A stretch of 64,000 nt of DNA from Arenicellaceae bacterium (GTDB lineage: Bacteria > Pseudomonadota > Gammaproteobacteria > Arenicellales > Arenicellaceae), in contig JAQWNC010000011.1 in NCBI GenBank assembly GCA_029246505.1, positions 1 through 64,000 on the forward strand, given 5' to 3'. How positions within the stretch are numbered: the first letter of the stretch is position 1; each line of letters opens with the position of its first letter. Below the pieces are notes generated by a model, which ran no database searches, had not been told where the DNA came from, and saw only the letters and a program-made list of their open reading frames with translations. Below, one piece after another: positions 26,871-37,758 of the stretch. A program made the translations under genes and the position numbers.

Positions 26871-28142
26871 TTAATCAATTTGATTGAGTAACTCGGCCAC
26901 GCTAGAAACCATATGCTCCATATTCACACTGCGCTGCGCACCATTATTATCTCGCAATAATTTAATTGCTACTTTACCTTTCTTATATTCATCTTCTCCC
27001 AATATGACCGCCAACATTGCGCCACTTTTATCTGCGCGTTTAATTTGATTTTTAAAGGAGCCATCTCCACAATGCATCTGTACTGAATGGCCAGCGTTAC
27101 GGAGCTCTCTTGCGAGAACAAGCGCTTGCTTACGCGCAGAGGAACCTTCAGAAATAAAGTATACGAGGGGCTTAGGGCTATCTGATACCTGCCCACTAGC
27201 CTCAATGATATCCAGCAATCGCTCCAATCCAATCGCAAAACCAAAAGCTGGAAGCAACTTGCCGCCTAAATGCTCTGCAAGATGGTCATATCGTCCACCG
27301 GCGCATACTGTACTTTGTGCCCCTAAGCCCGAATGCACCCATTCAAACACTGTATTATTATAGTAATCCAGCCCACGTACCATGCGCTCATTAACCGAGT
27401 ATGGAATTTCCATAGCCGTCAGCAGCTTCTGTAATTCATCAAATCGCGCAAGTTCACTTTGATCCAAAAACTCAAGAATACTCGGTGCCGAATCCAAAAT
27501 TGCGCAGGTCGCAGGCACTTTGCTATCTAAAATTCTAAGTGCATTGTTATCTAATCGCTTCTGGCTATCTTCATCCAGCTCACTCTTATGGGGCTCAAGG
27601 TAGGCTTTTAGTGCCTGCAGGTAAGATGTTCTGCCGGACACACTACCCAAATTATTGATTTCCAAAGTCGGCTGCTTTATTTCCAGCTTTCCCCACAGAT
27701 CATTTGACAGGCAAAGTACTTCTGCCTCGATATCAGCACCGCTCCACCCGTAGGCTTCTATGCCGACTTGATGAAACTGCCTAAACCTTCCTTTCTGCGG
27801 GCGTTCATAACGAAACATTGGCCCTTGATACCAAACACGGCGTTGTTGATTATGAAACAGACCATGCTGCAAACCTGCTCGAACTACGCTCGCGGTACCT
27901 TCCGGTCGCAAGGTAATGAATCCCCCATTTCTATCCTCAAAGGTGTACATCTCTTTGGAGACGATGTCGCTCAATTCGCCGATCGAACGCGAAAATAAGG
28001 CTGTTGATTCGACTAATGGAGTACGAATCTCACGGTAATCGTACATTTTAAATAATTCGTGGAATATCGCCTCCAGCGCCTGCCAAGAATGAATCTTCTC
28101 CGGCAACAGATCGTTCATTCCCTTGATCGATTTAATACTCAT
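26871..28142 (-). CDS. hisS: Histidyl-tRNA synthetase
   Basis: HisS charges tRNA-His. The 423-residue class II synthetase shows KGMNDLLPE at the start, motif 2 as MFRYERPQKGRFRQFHQ, and the histidine loops LRPEGTA and RGLDYYNNTVFEW. Motif 3 appears as GFAIGLERLL and a C-terminal anticodon-binding domain ends the protein. The start is the ATG at 28142, 20 bases after the rodZ stop. The usual ispG gene between rodZ and hisS is absent. Confidence 0.97.
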   Translation of the reverse strand: MSIKSIKGMNDLLPEKIHSWQALEAIFHELFKMYDYREIRTPLVESTALFSRSIGELSDIVSKEMYTFEDRNGGFITLRPEGTASVVRAGLQHGLFHNQQRRVWYQGPMFRYERPQKGRFRQFHQVGIEAYGWSGADIEAEVLCLSNDLWGKLEIKQPTLEINNLGSVSGRTSYLQALKAYLEPHKSELDEDSQKRLDNNALRILDSKVPATCAILDSAPSILEFLDQSELARFDELQKLLTAMEIPYSVNERMVRGLDYYNNTVFEWVHSGLGAQSTVCAGGRYDHLAEHLGGKLLPAFGFAIGLERLLDIIEASGQVSDSPKPLVYFISEGSSARKQALVLARELRNAGHSVQMHCGDGSFKNQIKRADKSGAMLAVILGEDEYKKGKVAIKLLRDNNGAQRSVNMEHMVSSVAELLNQID

Positions 28143-28162
28143 CTATTAAACTCTCTATAAAC

Positions 28163-29203
28163 TTATTGCACTCGCGGCGTCAGTGATACAGAAGACCGTA
28201 CCCCATTGCCCGGCCAGGAATTAAGCGTAAAACGGGCAAAACTCAAACTATTTGCGTAAGACGAAAGGTCTACCGCTTTACTATCCAACTCCAACTCGGC
28301 CCCATCGATGTTCCCGACAAACACTGCCGCAGGCAAATAGATACCAAACTCAATGACCTCACCACCTTTACAGGTACGATAAAATAATTTTTCGCCTGAA
28401 ATATCGCGAATGTCCAGCCAAACCGCAGATGTGCAGTTCACCTTTAGATTGTTCATGCCAAATTTAAAAACACCATCCTTTGAGCTTTTCGTTGGCGAAG
28501 TGAAAATGCTAGCTGGGGACGTTACTTCTCTATCACTGGACAGTGAAGTACCCGCTGTACCGCCGCTAGCAGCCACCTGAATTTTATCCACATCACCCAC
28601 TGGGTTAACGCCTCTGTTGGACGTCATGGCGAGTAATTGTCCAGCAGCAAGCTGTATAACTTCTCTGGAGCGCACATCGCCCTCTGATATGTTTTGATTA
28701 GCCTTCGTTTGTGTATCCGAGGTGGTTTCTGGATTTACTTCTTCACTTGGCTCGTGCTGAAAATACCAAACTATATAAGCAATCATAGCAATAGATATTA
28801 AAATAATAAATAATTCCGGCCATCCCATGCCTGTTTTTGGCAAAGGTACAGTGCGCCCTAATACCATTTTGTGAAAACCACTATTGCCATCCCCTGAAAC
28901 TGGAAAAAACGACAAAACCAAATCAGAATCTAACTCTAATATTTGTGCATAAGACTTAATATAACCTCGAATAAACGTAGCTTCAGGTAGCGAGGTATAG
29001 TCGTCAGTTTCCAGGGCTTCAATACACGATACAGAGAGACACAAGCGAGCAGCAACATCTTGCACCGAGAAACCTTTAATACCTCTTCCCACAGCCAGAA
29101 GTGCACCACAGGAACCCTTTGGCTGATTAGCTGCGTCCAGTTTTTTCTTTATCAACGTAGCTGTCTGAATAGCAGTTGACTCAATTTTATTTTTATTACT
29201 CAT
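28163..29203 (-). CDS. rodZ: RodZ-like cytoskeletal protein
   Basis: RodZ links MreB to the inner membrane and helps keep rod shape. An N-terminal helix-turn-helix domain (FSVQDVAARLCLSVSCIEALE, then LPEATFIRGYIKSYAQIL) is followed by a membrane segment (ELFIILISIAMIAYIVWYF). A low-complexity linker leads to a DUF4115-type beta domain with VWLDIRDISGEKLFYRT. Starting at 29203 gives 346 residues; an upstream start at 29224 adds seven. The insert after ANQPKG (residues ~30-42) is longer than in E. coli RodZ. It lies between pilW and hisS, as in other gammaproteobacteria. Confidence 0.87.
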   Translation of the reverse strand: MSNKNKIESTAIQTATLIKKKLDAANQPKGSCGALLAVGRGIKGFSVQDVAARLCLSVSCIEALETDDYTSLPEATFIRGYIKSYAQILELDSDLVLSFFPVSGDGNSGFHKMVLGRTVPLPKTGMGWPELFIILISIAMIAYIVWYFQHEPSEEVNPETTSDTQTKANQNISEGDVRSREVIQLAAGQLLAMTSNRGVNPVGDVDKIQVAASGGTAGTSLSSDREVTSPASIFTSPTKSSKDGVFKFGMNNLKVNCTSAVWLDIRDISGEKLFYRTCKGGEVIEFGIYLPAAVFVGNIDGAELELDSKAVDLSSYANSLSFARFTLNSWPGNGVRSSVSLTPRVQ

Positions 29204-29315
29204 AAGACCTAACTTAAACGACACACTAGCGAGTTGACGCGCGCAGACGAATTACCTCAGGGCTATCCGGGTATAGTTCTCAGCATTTATCGGCAGCTTC
29301 CGCATCATCTAGTGC

Positions 29316-30014
29316 CTATTCGGCTTCATAACCTAGCATTAAAGTTCTCGCATCTGGGTCTGTAACCGAAATATAACGTTCTTCGTAGGCACGTGCACCC
29401 ATGGAGTTTTGCTGTGAAAATCTGATCTCGACCATTTTTTCGAGTGCTGAGGGAATCCAACTATCTATATCTAATGCCCTCCGCAATAACACTTCTCTTT
29501 CTTCTACAATACATTCGCTTGCGCGGCTCAGACTAAGATGGCTATTCCCAAATAGGGAGTTGCCAGCAGCTAAAAGAAAATAGTCGACAGATTCTCGATA
29601 CCTTACTCGTCGACACAAAAAAACACCATAATCATGCGCGGCTTTAGTATTTCCTGAATTAGATCTAACTGCACGACGAAAGTACTCATTTTTTTCATCA
29701 GCCTCATTTAGATGAAGTATTAACAAAGCAGACACATAGTTTGTATCTGAATGATCCTTCTGAATATCCAGCGTCATCTGAAGCTCCTCACGAGCAACCT
29801 CCAGCTGGCCTGAGCGTAAATAATTCGCCGCCAGTTCAGCGCGGGTGCCCGCAGTACTATCCTGCTGATTCGCCTTAATTAAAATCGCAGCGCTACCACC
29901 GCCAGAACTTGCGTACGACGCAAGCGATTGGCATAGAAGCAAAGCACCAAGTGCTGCCTTAATTTTCAGTCTTTTCAATCTCTGGCCGATAGTATTTCCC
30001 GAGTCCCTGCACAT
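29316..30014 (-). CDS. pilW: TPR protein of the PilF/PilW type IV pilus family
   Basis: PilF/PilW is a periplasmic TPR pilotin needed for secretin assembly in type IV pili. About 232 residues with repeats such as [21 protein letters not shown] and [20 protein letters not shown] place it there, as does its position between rlmN and rodZ. The known proteins are lipoproteins. Here the signal region [21 protein letters not shown] has a Cys but no good lipobox, so cleavage by signal peptidase I after SYA looks likelier. The start is uncertain: ATG at 30014 overlaps rlmN by 56 bases, and an in-frame TTG at 29978 removes twelve residues. No other pilus genes are near except FimV at the far end. Confidence 0.8.
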   Translation of the reverse strand: MCRDSGNTIGQRLKRLKIKAALGALLLCQSLASYASSGGGSAAILIKANQQDSTAGTRAELAANYLRSGQLEVAREELQMTLDIQKDHSDTNYVSALLILHLNEADEKNEYFRRAVRSNSGNTKAAHDYGVFLCRRVRYRESVDYFLLAAGNSLFGNSHLSLSRASECIVEEREVLLRRALDIDSWIPSALEKMVEIRFSQQNSMGARAYEERYISVTDPDARTLMLGYEAE

Positions 30015-31098
30015 AACGTTGGGAACGGCGTGTTCGATCAGTAACCATACCAGCTAATTGACCACATGCTGCACCAATATCATCACCTCGCGTTTTTCGA
30101 ATGGTAGTAAGTACCCCCTGTTGCTGCAAGTGATCTCTAAAACGATGAATCCGATTATTTGATGAGCGCTTAAACTCACTACCTTTAAAGGGATTAAATG
30201 GAATCAGGTTGACCTTACCTGGCATGTCTTTAAGCAACTCGGCCAACTGGCGTGCGTGTTTTGGCTCATCATTGACCTCTTGGAGCATTACATATTCAAA
30301 AGTAACACGTGCCCGCGCTGAATCGGCTACATACCTGCGACAAGCATCCAATAACACAGCAATTGGATACTTCTTATTCAGCGGCACAATGCTGTCGCGT
30401 AATTCATTGTTCGGCGCGTGCAGTGACACAGCTAAACTTACCGGACAATCAGCCTTTAATCGATCAATGGCTGGCACGATACCTGCAGTACTCAGGGTTA
30501 TACGTCTACGCGACAAACCAAATGAAAAATCATCTTGCATAATGTTCATTGCGGAAACGACATTATCGTAATTAAGCAGTGGTTCGCCCATGCCCATCAT
30601 TACAATATTACTCACTAAACGATCATCCGTATCATAGTGCTGAGCGAGCAAAAACTTAGCTAACCACAGCTGGCCGACGATTTCCGCCGAAGTTAGGTCT
30701 CGCGAATACCCCTGTTTACCAGTAGCACAAAATGCGCAGTCCAAAATACATCCGGCTTGCGATGAAACACACAAAGTGCCCCGGCGGACTTCCGGAATAA
30801 ACACCATCTCAATAGCATTAGTTTTATCCACGCGCAGTAACCATTTTCGCGTTCCGTCAGAGGATATATGGTCACTAATAATCTCAGGCAGTGAAACGTT
30901 TGCTACCTCGACAAGCTCTTCCCTTAAGCTACGACTTAAGTTTGTCATCTCCTCGAAATTCAATACACCTTGCTGATGAATCCATTTCATCACCTGAGAA
31001 GCACGAAACGGCATTTGCCCTATACCGGCAAAAAACCGTGTCATATGCTCACGATCCATACCCATCAGGTTAATTTGATTAGCCGTTTCCAAACTCAA
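29959..31098 (-). CDS. rlmN: Dual-specificity RNA methyltransferase RlmN
   Basis: RlmN is a radical SAM enzyme that methylates A2503 of 23S rRNA and A37 of some tRNAs. The cluster motif C---C--C is present as CILDCAFC (residues ~115). [12 protein letters not shown] is the GGE-like region, and the C-terminal Cys in [10 protein letters not shown] is the catalytic methyl-carrying residue. 379 residues is normal. It overlaps pilW downstream and follows ndk upstream, the conserved order. Confidence 0.97.
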   Translation of the reverse strand: MSLETANQINLMGMDREHMTRFFAGIGQMPFRASQVMKWIHQQGVLNFEEMTNLSRSLREELVEVANVSLPEIISDHISSDGTRKWLLRVDKTNAIEMVFIPEVRRGTLCVSSQAGCILDCAFCATGKQGYSRDLTSAEIVGQLWLAKFLLAQHYDTDDRLVSNIVMMGMGEPLLNYDNVVSAMNIMQDDFSFGLSRRRITLSTAGIVPAIDRLKADCPVSLAVSLHAPNNELRDSIVPLNKKYPIAVLLDACRRYVADSARARVTFEYVMLQEVNDEPKHARQLAELLKDMPGKVNLIPFNPFKGSEFKRSSNNRIHRFRDHLQQQGVLTTIRKTRGDDIGAACGQLAGMVTDRTRRSQRYVQGLGKYYRPEIEKTEN

Positions 31099-31151
31099 AA
31101 TCTCTTGCCCGTTTATTGCAAATATTTATGACATTAACTATTACACCAAAA

Positions 31152-31583
31152 CTAACGCGTGCGGGCGATTGCACCTTCACTACCAAAAAAGAACTCAATC
31201 TCAGCGCGGGCAGTATCTGGCGCATCTGACCCATGTACGGCGTTCTGATCAATACTTTTTGCGAAGTCAGCACGTATAGTTCCAGCATCTGCTTCTACAG
31301 GGTTTGTAGCGCCCATTAACTCTCGATTCTTTGCCACCGCATGCTCACCTTCAAGCGCCTGGACCATAACCGGACCAGAAGTCATGAAGTCAACCAAGTC
31401 TTTAAAAAATGGCCGCTCACGATGAACGTCGTAAAAATTTCCAGCCATTTCTTCGGTAAGGTGCAGCATCTTGGCAGCAACTATTTGTAACCCACCTGCT
31501 TCAAAACGGGAGTAAATTTCTCCTATAACATTCTTTGCTACTGCATCAGGTTTGATAATAGAAAGAGTACGCTCAACTGCCAT
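31152..31583 (-). CDS. ndk: Nucleoside diphosphate kinase
   Basis: Ndk balances nucleoside triphosphates by a phosphohistidine intermediate. The start at [15 protein letters not shown] (31583) gives 143 residues, the family length; the longer frame to 31679 adds an unrelated leader. The active-site segment NAVHGSDAP holds the catalytic His, and [15 protein letters not shown] is the usual core. An iscA gene lies 248 bases upstream, where many gammaproteobacteria have hscBA-fdx-iscX next to ndk. Confidence 0.97.
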   Translation of the reverse strand: MAVERTLSIIKPDAVAKNVIGEIYSRFEAGGLQIVAAKMLHLTEEMAGNFYDVHRERPFFKDLVDFMTSGPVMVQALEGEHAVAKNRELMGATNPVEADAGTIRADFAKSIDQNAVHGSDAPDTARAEIEFFFGSEGAIARTR

Positions 31584-31831
31584 GGGGTTATCTCCAATAA
31601 AAAAATAAAATTTTATAAATGAAATGTGCTTTAAGTTTTTGAAACTGTGGGAGTTTAAACACCAAACTGAGTAACACAAACAGGCGCGGTATTCTACTGC
31701 TACGAGGGGGTTCCTACAATGGAAGTCCTGTTGATATTGGTTAGAAATCGGGCAATTACAGCCCGATCATGTACCGATCGAAGGAATATTTAGCTGCTGG
31801 GCAAAAAGCAGCCAAAACTAGGGTAATCTAA

Positions 31832-32161
31832 CTAGCTCGCAATTGCGAAACTTTCACCACAACCACATTCACCGGTTGCTCTGGGGTTGGAAAATCTAAA
31901 TGTTTGATTTAAGCCTTCGCTTACATAATCAATCTCGGTACCAGCGACTAAATCCATGCTCTTCGCATTTACATATACATCGATACCAAAACTGGAAAAA
32001 ATCTGGTCGTCGCTAGATTTCGCTTCGGCAGTACCTACCGAATAAGCAAAACCTGAACAGCCCGACTCGGTGATTCCAAAACGTAAACCAATACTCCCAG
32101 GCGTTCTACTAAGAATTTCCTGGACTCTTTCGGCGGCTTTTTCAGTTAATGTTACAGACAT
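31832..32161 (-). CDS. iscA: Iron-sulfur A-type carrier IscA
   Basis: A 109-residue A-type carrier that ferries iron-sulfur clusters to apoproteins. Three conserved cysteines are present, one in ESGCSGF and two in GECGCGES. The opening MSVTLTEKAAERV and the EGLNQTFRFSNP element match IscA better than ErpA. It lies between cysE and ndk without iscR, iscS, iscU, hscBA or fdx, unlike the normal isc operon. It may serve a SUF pathway encoded elsewhere; ErpA is the alternative label. Confidence 0.9.
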   Translation of the reverse strand: MSVTLTEKAAERVQEILSRTPGSIGLRFGITESGCSGFAYSVGTAEAKSSDDQIFSSFGIDVYVNAKSMDLVAGTEIDYVSEGLNQTFRFSNPRATGECGCGESFAIAS

Positions 32162-32241
32162 TTTATTTTAAGTCGATACCCGATACTTGCTGCCAGATTG
32201 CTTAGTGTTTAATACAAAGCCATTTAGAAAATGCAACTGTA

Positions 32242-32973
32242 TCAGGTTTTGTGCATTGCTTCGATGTCTAGACAAGTGGGGTCAAAATCGGTGACTTCAA
32301 TACCAGCCACATCGATACCACCGGCTTTGAGACGCTCCAGCAAAGTACGATTAATAGATTCCATTTCACCAACACGGCCACATAATCGCAGGATAGCGAC
32401 TGCCACAGGATCGTGTACCTGCTGACGCTGGCCATAAGCCTCGAAAGAATCATCAAGCACTTTTTCGTCTAGGCAGTGAGCGGGAATCCCAACTACAGTT
32501 ATATCATTCGGTACAGCTTTCGTAACCACGGAATTGGAACCTATGCGTGCGTTGTCGCCAATCGTGATGGGTCCAAGAATCTTTGCACCCGCACCAACTA
32601 CTACCCTCTGGCCTAAACTAGGATGTCTTTTGCCGCTTTCCAAAGAGATCCCACCTAACGTAACTCCATGATAAAGCGTGCAATCGTCGCCGACCTCAGC
32701 GGTTTCACCGATCACCACTCCTATACCATGATCTATAAATACCCGTCGCCCCAACTTCGCTGCTGGATGAATTTCGATACCCGTCAACCATCGCGCGATA
32801 TGAGAAAACAACCGCCCAAGCCAAAACAAACGTTGATTCCAGAGCCAGTGATTAAAACGATGTAGTACAACTGCATGAATCCCCGGATAACAAGTTAGAA
32901 CTTCGAGCTTGGACCTGGCTGCAGGGTCTCGTTCAAATACTACCGCTACGTCTTCTTTAATTCGCGCAAACAT
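32242..32973 (-). CDS. cysE: Serine O-acetyltransferase
   Basis: CysE makes O-acetylserine, the precursor of cysteine. The start at [17 protein letters not shown] (32973) gives 243 residues. The N-terminal helical SATase domain ends in [19 protein letters not shown], and the left-handed beta-helix follows with [10 protein letters not shown], the glycine loop and [24 protein letters not shown]. The C-terminal tail is longer than in the short EpsC type. It lies between trmJ and iscA. In isc loci cysE often precedes iscR, supplying cysteine for cluster assembly, so its position is a relic of that arrangement. Confidence 0.95.
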   Translation of the reverse strand: MFARIKEDVAVVFERDPAARSKLEVLTCYPGIHAVVLHRFNHWLWNQRLFWLGRLFSHIARWLTGIEIHPAAKLGRRVFIDHGIGVVIGETAEVGDDCTLYHGVTLGGISLESGKRHPSLGQRVVVGAGAKILGPITIGDNARIGSNSVVTKAVPNDITVVGIPAHCLDEKVLDDSFEAYGQRQQVHDPVAVAILRLCGRVGEMESINRTLLERLKAGGIDVAGIEVTDFDPTCLDIEAMHKT

Positions 32974-33086
32974 AATTATTACAACCGATAAAAAATTTTC
33001 AAAAACTAGCCGAAGCTTATAGACTGCCAAAGGATAACAAATCCTGCCGACCGATCCGCGATCAATCACATTAATGATTTAACATT

Positions 33087-33893
33087 TTATTCTATGGATT
33101 TACCTTTCCAACGCGCGTCTCCTTGGGCTGCGTACGAAGCGCTGGTCATAACCCCCCTAATAATCTGTAACTCCTCAACGGTTACATCGGCCTTGCTAAA
33201 TAGTCTAATTACTTTACGCATCAACTTAGTCGCGGGGCGACTTTTAATAAACTCGATCGCATATAAAGTTTCTTCGATATGCTCATACATTCCAACAAGA
33301 TCACCATGGCTAGCGAGCGCTTCCCAATCTTTGCTGCTGTGCTCTTCATTCGGAACCGCCCCAGCACTTTCTTCCTGAAACAAGAGCACTCGCTTACGAA
33401 TTTCATACGCAATAATCTGCGCTGCGCTAGCCAGATTCAACGAGCTAAAATCGGGGTTAGATGGAATCATTATCTGTAATCGGGTCTGATCCATTTCCTC
33501 ATTATCGAGCCCACTTCGTTCGCGACCAAAAACTATAGCTACTGGGGTTATCGCAGCCACATCGACCACATCAATGGCTGCCGCTGCAGGCTCTTTTAAT
33601 GACCAACTCACCTCACGTGAACGTACTGAGGTACCTACCACTAAGGAGCAGTCTGCAACTGCTGCTGCCAAACTGTCACAAACTACCGCACTATCGAGTA
33701 CATCCATTGCACCAACGGCACGCCTAACGGCTACCTCATTCGGGTAGTCCTCTGGCTTTACCAAATATAATTTAGTAAGCCCCATCGTCTTCATTGCTCG
33801 TGCAACTGCACCAATATTTCCCGGATGACTAGGCTCGACGAGTACAAAACGGATATTATTCGCGATATCTCCTTCTGTTTTTCTAACTACCAT
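33087..33893 (-). CDS. trmJ: tRNA Cm32/Um32 methyltransferase TrmJ
   Basis: TrmJ is a SPOUT-fold enzyme that 2'-O-methylates position 32 of tRNAs. The 268-residue protein opens FVLVEPSHPGNIGAVARAMK, carries FGRERSGL in the knotted SAM site, and has PSNPDFSSLNLASAAQIIAYE near the knot. A C-terminal helical extension follows. It diverges from suhB, the standard gammaproteobacterial arrangement, with about 158 bases between the starts. Confidence 0.95.
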   Translation of the reverse strand: MVVRKTEGDIANNIRFVLVEPSHPGNIGAVARAMKTMGLTKLYLVKPEDYPNEVAVRRAVGAMDVLDSAVVCDSLAAAVADCSLVVGTSVRSREVSWSLKEPAAAAIDVVDVAAITPVAIVFGRERSGLDNEEMDQTRLQIMIPSNPDFSSLNLASAAQIIAYEIRKRVLLFQEESAGAVPNEEHSSKDWEALASHGDLVGMYEHIEETLYAIEFIKSRPATKLMRKVIRLFSKADVTVEELQIIRGVMTSASYAAQGDARWKGKSIE

Positions 33894-34051
33894 AAAACTT
33901 TACCGATATTCTCTACTTAAAATTAAGGCTTATCTGCTAATCCAGAGGCAATTGGCACGATCGCTCTTTCAAAGTGCACCCAGCGCCTATAAAATCCAGC
34001 CGCACCCACCAATACTCGATTTTGGCATTAACCGTCAACGAATCTTTATAT

Positions 34052-34912
34052 ATGAATCCACTGCTTACCATCGCCGTAGAGGCTGCTCGCGAAGCTGGAC
34101 AAGTAATATTACGTCATGCTCAGCGTATGGATCGAATCAAAGTTAGCGAAAAGGCCAGAAATGACCTGGTTACTGACGTCGATCGAATGGCCGAAAATTG
34201 CATTATAGGCACTATTCAAGAAGCTTACCCCACACATGACATTTTGGCTGAAGAAAGTGGAACTTTAATGGCCGGTGATACCGCAGATCGAATTCGATGG
34301 ATTATTGACCCACTTGACGGAACGACAAATTTCATACACAGCATCCCTATCTACTCTGTAAGCATTGCTATTGAAGTCGTAGGAAAGATTTCGCATGCAG
34401 TAGTATTTGACCCTAATCGAAATGAACTATTTACCGCAAGTCGCGGCAAAGGCGCTTACTGTGATGGTCGCCGAATACGTGTCTCAAAAACGCAACGATT
34501 AGGCCAAGCTGTGCTCGCTACCGGCTTCCCATATTCTGAAATGGATAATTTATCACCATGGATGCGTTCATTTCAGGCGATCTTGCCTCGCGCTCGTGGA
34601 GTCAGACGAGCAGGTTCAGCTGCACTTGATTTAGCCTATGTCGCTAGTGGCCGTTATGATGGATTCTGGGAGCTTGGCTTAAAACCCTGGGACATTGCAG
34701 CTGGATTATTATTGGTTCGTGAAGCCGGCGGTCTAGTATCCGATAATGACGGAACCCAGAATAGCTTAGAGAATGGTCATGTTATCGCGAGTAATTACAA
34801 TCTTCGTGATAGGTTTTTCGGTGTTATCAATTCTCACTGTAATTCTGACAAGTTGCTCGCAAGGCGTCTTGAAAAGACAAATGAAAAATCTAAAAAAGGA
34901 ACTAACTCCTAA
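34052..34912 (+). CDS. suhB: Inositol-1-monophosphatase SuhB
   Basis: SuhB hydrolyses inositol monophosphates and also works with the NusA antitermination machinery on rRNA operons. The start at MNPLLTIAVEAAREAG (34052) matches the family; an upstream start at 33974 adds 26 unusual residues. Metal ligands are visible in ILAEESG, IDPLDGTTNFIH and KPWDIAAG. The 286-residue length is slightly longer than E. coli SuhB owing to a basic tail. It is divergent from trmJ and 136 bases upstream of mutS on the same strand. Confidence 0.95.
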   Translation: MNPLLTIAVEAAREAGQVILRHAQRMDRIKVSEKARNDLVTDVDRMAENCIIGTIQEAYPTHDILAEESGTLMAGDTADRIRWIIDPLDGTTNFIHSIPIYSVSIAIEVVGKISHAVVFDPNRNELFTASRGKGAYCDGRRIRVSKTQRLGQAVLATGFPYSEMDNLSPWMRSFQAILPRARGVRRAGSAALDLAYVASGRYDGFWELGLKPWDIAAGLLLVREAGGLVSDNDGTQNSLENGHVIASNYNLRDRFFGVINSHCNSDKLLARRLEKTNEKSKKGTNS

Positions 34913-35048
34913 AGTGACTGCCCAACCTCAAAAACTTATCTAACGAGATATACTTCAAACATCGGGTTCATTCTTTGGTGCGGAATAACACATGGAATCT
35001 ATTAAGCTATAACCAAACTGAAGCAATGGAGACTCAGAAACCTTTTTG

Positions 35049-37628
35049 ATGAAAAAAAACAATAACTTAAATCATACTCCAATGATGCAACAGTATTTAC
35101 GCATCAAGGCGGATTATCCAGACATTCTAGTTTTCTACCGCATGGGTGATTTTTACGAGCTATTCTTTACCGATGCAGAAAAAGCATCCAAACTACTTGG
35201 TATTACCTTAACTACCAGAGGTAGTTCCGCCGGTAATCCTATTCCGATGGCCGGCATCCCCTACCATAGTGCCGATCAATATCTGGCTAAATTGGTGAAT
35301 CAAAACCAGTCGGTCGCAATTTGCGAACAAATTGGCGACCCCAAAACCAGTAAAGGACCAGTCGAACGTAAAGTTGTACGCGTAATCACCGCTGGCACAC
35401 TAACTGAAGAAAATCTACTAAACGAACGGCGCGAAAACTTACTGATGGCAATCAATGTCCTCGACGAAGGTTTTGCTTTTGCTGTATTGGAGCTAGCAAG
35501 CGGCCAGTTTTATGGCCAAACTGCCAAAAATAAATCAGAAATGATGGCCGAACTATCACGGCTAGCTCCTTCAGAAATTTTGATTGCGGACGACGCCAGT
35601 ATACGGCAACCCGACTTTGATGCTACCAACAGCCAATTGGTTCCGAGCTGGTATTTTGCTACCGACGTTGCCCTCCCTTTATTACAGCGTCAATTCGAAA
35701 CTAAAGATTTAACGGCCTTTGGCGTAGCCGATGCCCCGGAAGTGCTTTTTGCAGGTGGGGCCTTGCTTCAATATGCAAAAGATATGCGCTATCAAAACAT
35801 CCCGCACTTAAAAACTTTTCGATTACGATATCCCAACGATTACCTAATAATTGATGCCGCAAGCCGAAGAAACCTCGAACTAGAAACCAATTTGTCCGGT
35901 GGTTCGGAGCATACACTAATCGAATTACTAGACCGCTGCGCAAACCCCATGGGAGCACGAAGCCTTAGACGGCGGGTACATGGCCCGCTAAGAGATCAGC
36001 AATCGATCAATACTAGACTCGACGCGGTACAGGAAATGCAGGAGTACTCATTACAGAGATTGCTCGCCCCCTTACTTCGAGATATAGGCGATATAGAACG
36101 CATAATCACACGCATCGCTTTATTTACCGCCAGGCCACGCGATCTTGTACGCATGAAAATCGGCTTGTCTCTGCTCCCCAAAGTGCTTGAACTTCTTGGT
36201 AACACTCTAACCAGAAACATCAACCAGGCTAAAGTCCATTTAGGCCCATACCCCGAGCTATACGACTACCTAGCACGCGCAATCGCTGATGAGCCGGCAG
36301 CGCTTATACGTGATGGTGGAGTGATTCGTGACGGCTTTGACAAAGAATTAGATGACCTCCGCAAACTCGACACCAATAGTCAGCAGTTTCTGCTCGAATT
36401 TGAGCAACAACAAAAGGAAATTACCGGCATAGCCGGGCTAAAAGTTAAATATAACCGTGTGCATGGATTCTACATAGAAGTCAGCAAAGCGCAGGTAGAC
36501 AGCACTACGGGAATACCAGAGCATTATATTCGTAGACAAACCTTAAAAAATGCTGAGCGCTATGTTACAGAAGAGCTCAAAACCTATGAAGAAGAAGCAC
36601 TACTAGCCAAAGACAAAGCACTCACACGGGAAAAACTACTATATCAGCAAGTACTTGAATTTCTTGCTCACTCGATAACTCAGTTACAGCAAGCCGCAGA
36701 AGCAATCGCTGAAATAGATGTATACAGTACGCTTGCTGAACGGGCGGCAACCTTAAATTGGTGTCGACCTGAGTTTAAATCTAATCAGATTCTAAGTATT
36801 AAGGGCGGCCGCCATCCAGTAGTGGAACATTCCCAGAACGAGCCATTTATTCCAAATGATCTAGAGTTGGATTTAGACCGGCGAATGTTAGTCATTACTG
36901 GCCCCAACATGGGTGGTAAGAGTACATATATGCGGCAAACAGCATTGATCACCTTGCTTGCTCATACCGGCTCTTTTGTACCTGCAGACAAAGCTATCAT
37001 CGGTACAGTAGATCGGATTTTTACTAGAATTGGCGCCGCCGATGATCTCGCTGGGGGTCGTTCAACATTTATGGTCGAAATGACCGAAATGGCGCAAATA
37101 CTAAGAAATTCAACAAATAGTAGTTTGGTTTTGGTCGATGAAATTGGACGAGGTACCAGCACCTTTGACGGTTTGGCACTTGCCTGGTCTTGTGCTCAAA
37201 CCCTAGCGACTACAGTGCAGCCTTATACTTTGTTTTCCACTCACTACTTCGAAGTAACATCCCTCGCAGAACAATATGAGAGCATTAGAAATGTGCATCT
37301 CGACGCGGTCGAACATGGCAATAATGTAGTATTTATGTACCAGGTAAAAGATGGGCCGGCTAACAAAAGTTATGGAATACAGGTGGCCCGACTTGCCGGA
37401 GTGCCCGATGCTGTGTTACAGGCAGCAACCGCGCAACTTCGTGTGCTGGAACGCTCAGTCCACGAAACTAGTGCAGAAATGGAAGTAAGTTCAACCGGAC
37501 AAGCTAATTTATTTGAAAGTGATCAGCAGCTAGAAGCAATTCAATTGCTCCAATCCGTTGACCCGGACACCTTGAGTCCACGTGAAGCCCAAGCGCTTGT
37601 TTATGAGCTTAGGCGCTTGATTGATTAG
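35049..37628 (+). CDS. mutS: DNA mismatch repair protein MutS
   Basis: MutS recognises mismatches and starts repair. The 859-residue protein (ATG at 35049, one codon after a TTG) has the mismatch-binding F-x-E in [11 protein letters not shown]. The connector, lever and clamp domains follow, then the ATPase with Walker [10 protein letters not shown] at about residue 617, [14 protein letters not shown] and the STHYFEV stretch. The C-terminus ends with the tetramer-forming helix ([15 protein letters not shown]). mutL is not in the window. Confidence 0.98.
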   Translation: MKKNNNLNHTPMMQQYLRIKADYPDILVFYRMGDFYELFFTDAEKASKLLGITLTTRGSSAGNPIPMAGIPYHSADQYLAKLVNQNQSVAICEQIGDPKTSKGPVERKVVRVITAGTLTEENLLNERRENLLMAINVLDEGFAFAVLELASGQFYGQTAKNKSEMMAELSRLAPSEILIADDASIRQPDFDATNSQLVPSWYFATDVALPLLQRQFETKDLTAFGVADAPEVLFAGGALLQYAKDMRYQNIPHLKTFRLRYPNDYLIIDAASRRNLELETNLSGGSEHTLIELLDRCANPMGARSLRRRVHGPLRDQQSINTRLDAVQEMQEYSLQRLLAPLLRDIGDIERIITRIALFTARPRDLVRMKIGLSLLPKVLELLGNTLTRNINQAKVHLGPYPELYDYLARAIADEPAALIRDGGVIRDGFDKELDDLRKLDTNSQQFLLEFEQQQKEITGIAGLKVKYNRVHGFYIEVSKAQVDSTTGIPEHYIRRQTLKNAERYVTEELKTYEEEALLAKDKALTREKLLYQQVLEFLAHSITQLQQAAEAIAEIDVYSTLAERAATLNWCRPEFKSNQILSIKGGRHPVVEHSQNEPFIPNDLELDLDRRMLVITGPNMGGKSTYMRQTALITLLAHTGSFVPADKAIIGTVDRIFTRIGAADDLAGGRSTFMVEMTEMAQILRNSTNSSLVLVDEIGRGTSTFDGLALAWSCAQTLATTVQPYTLFSTHYFEVTSLAEQYESIRNVHLDAVEHGNNVVFMYQVKDGPANKSYGIQVARLAGVPDAVLQAATAQLRVLERSVHETSAEMEVSSTGQANLFESDQQLEAIQLLQSVDPDTLSPREAQALVYELRRLID

Positions 37629-37758
37629 TTTGCTTCAAAACTAGGCCGGCAGAATTTTATGCTAGCAGCTATCCATTCACCCTATAAGTTAATTTCTATG
37701 CCCAAAGATACATACCTCAAGGCTATATTATAATTAACCCTCACTCCAGTTTGTGGAG

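Noticed and set aside
30209-30571. A 120-codon plus-strand frame opposite rlmN
   Set aside because: It is the antisense of a conserved enzyme with no ribosome-binding site or domain.
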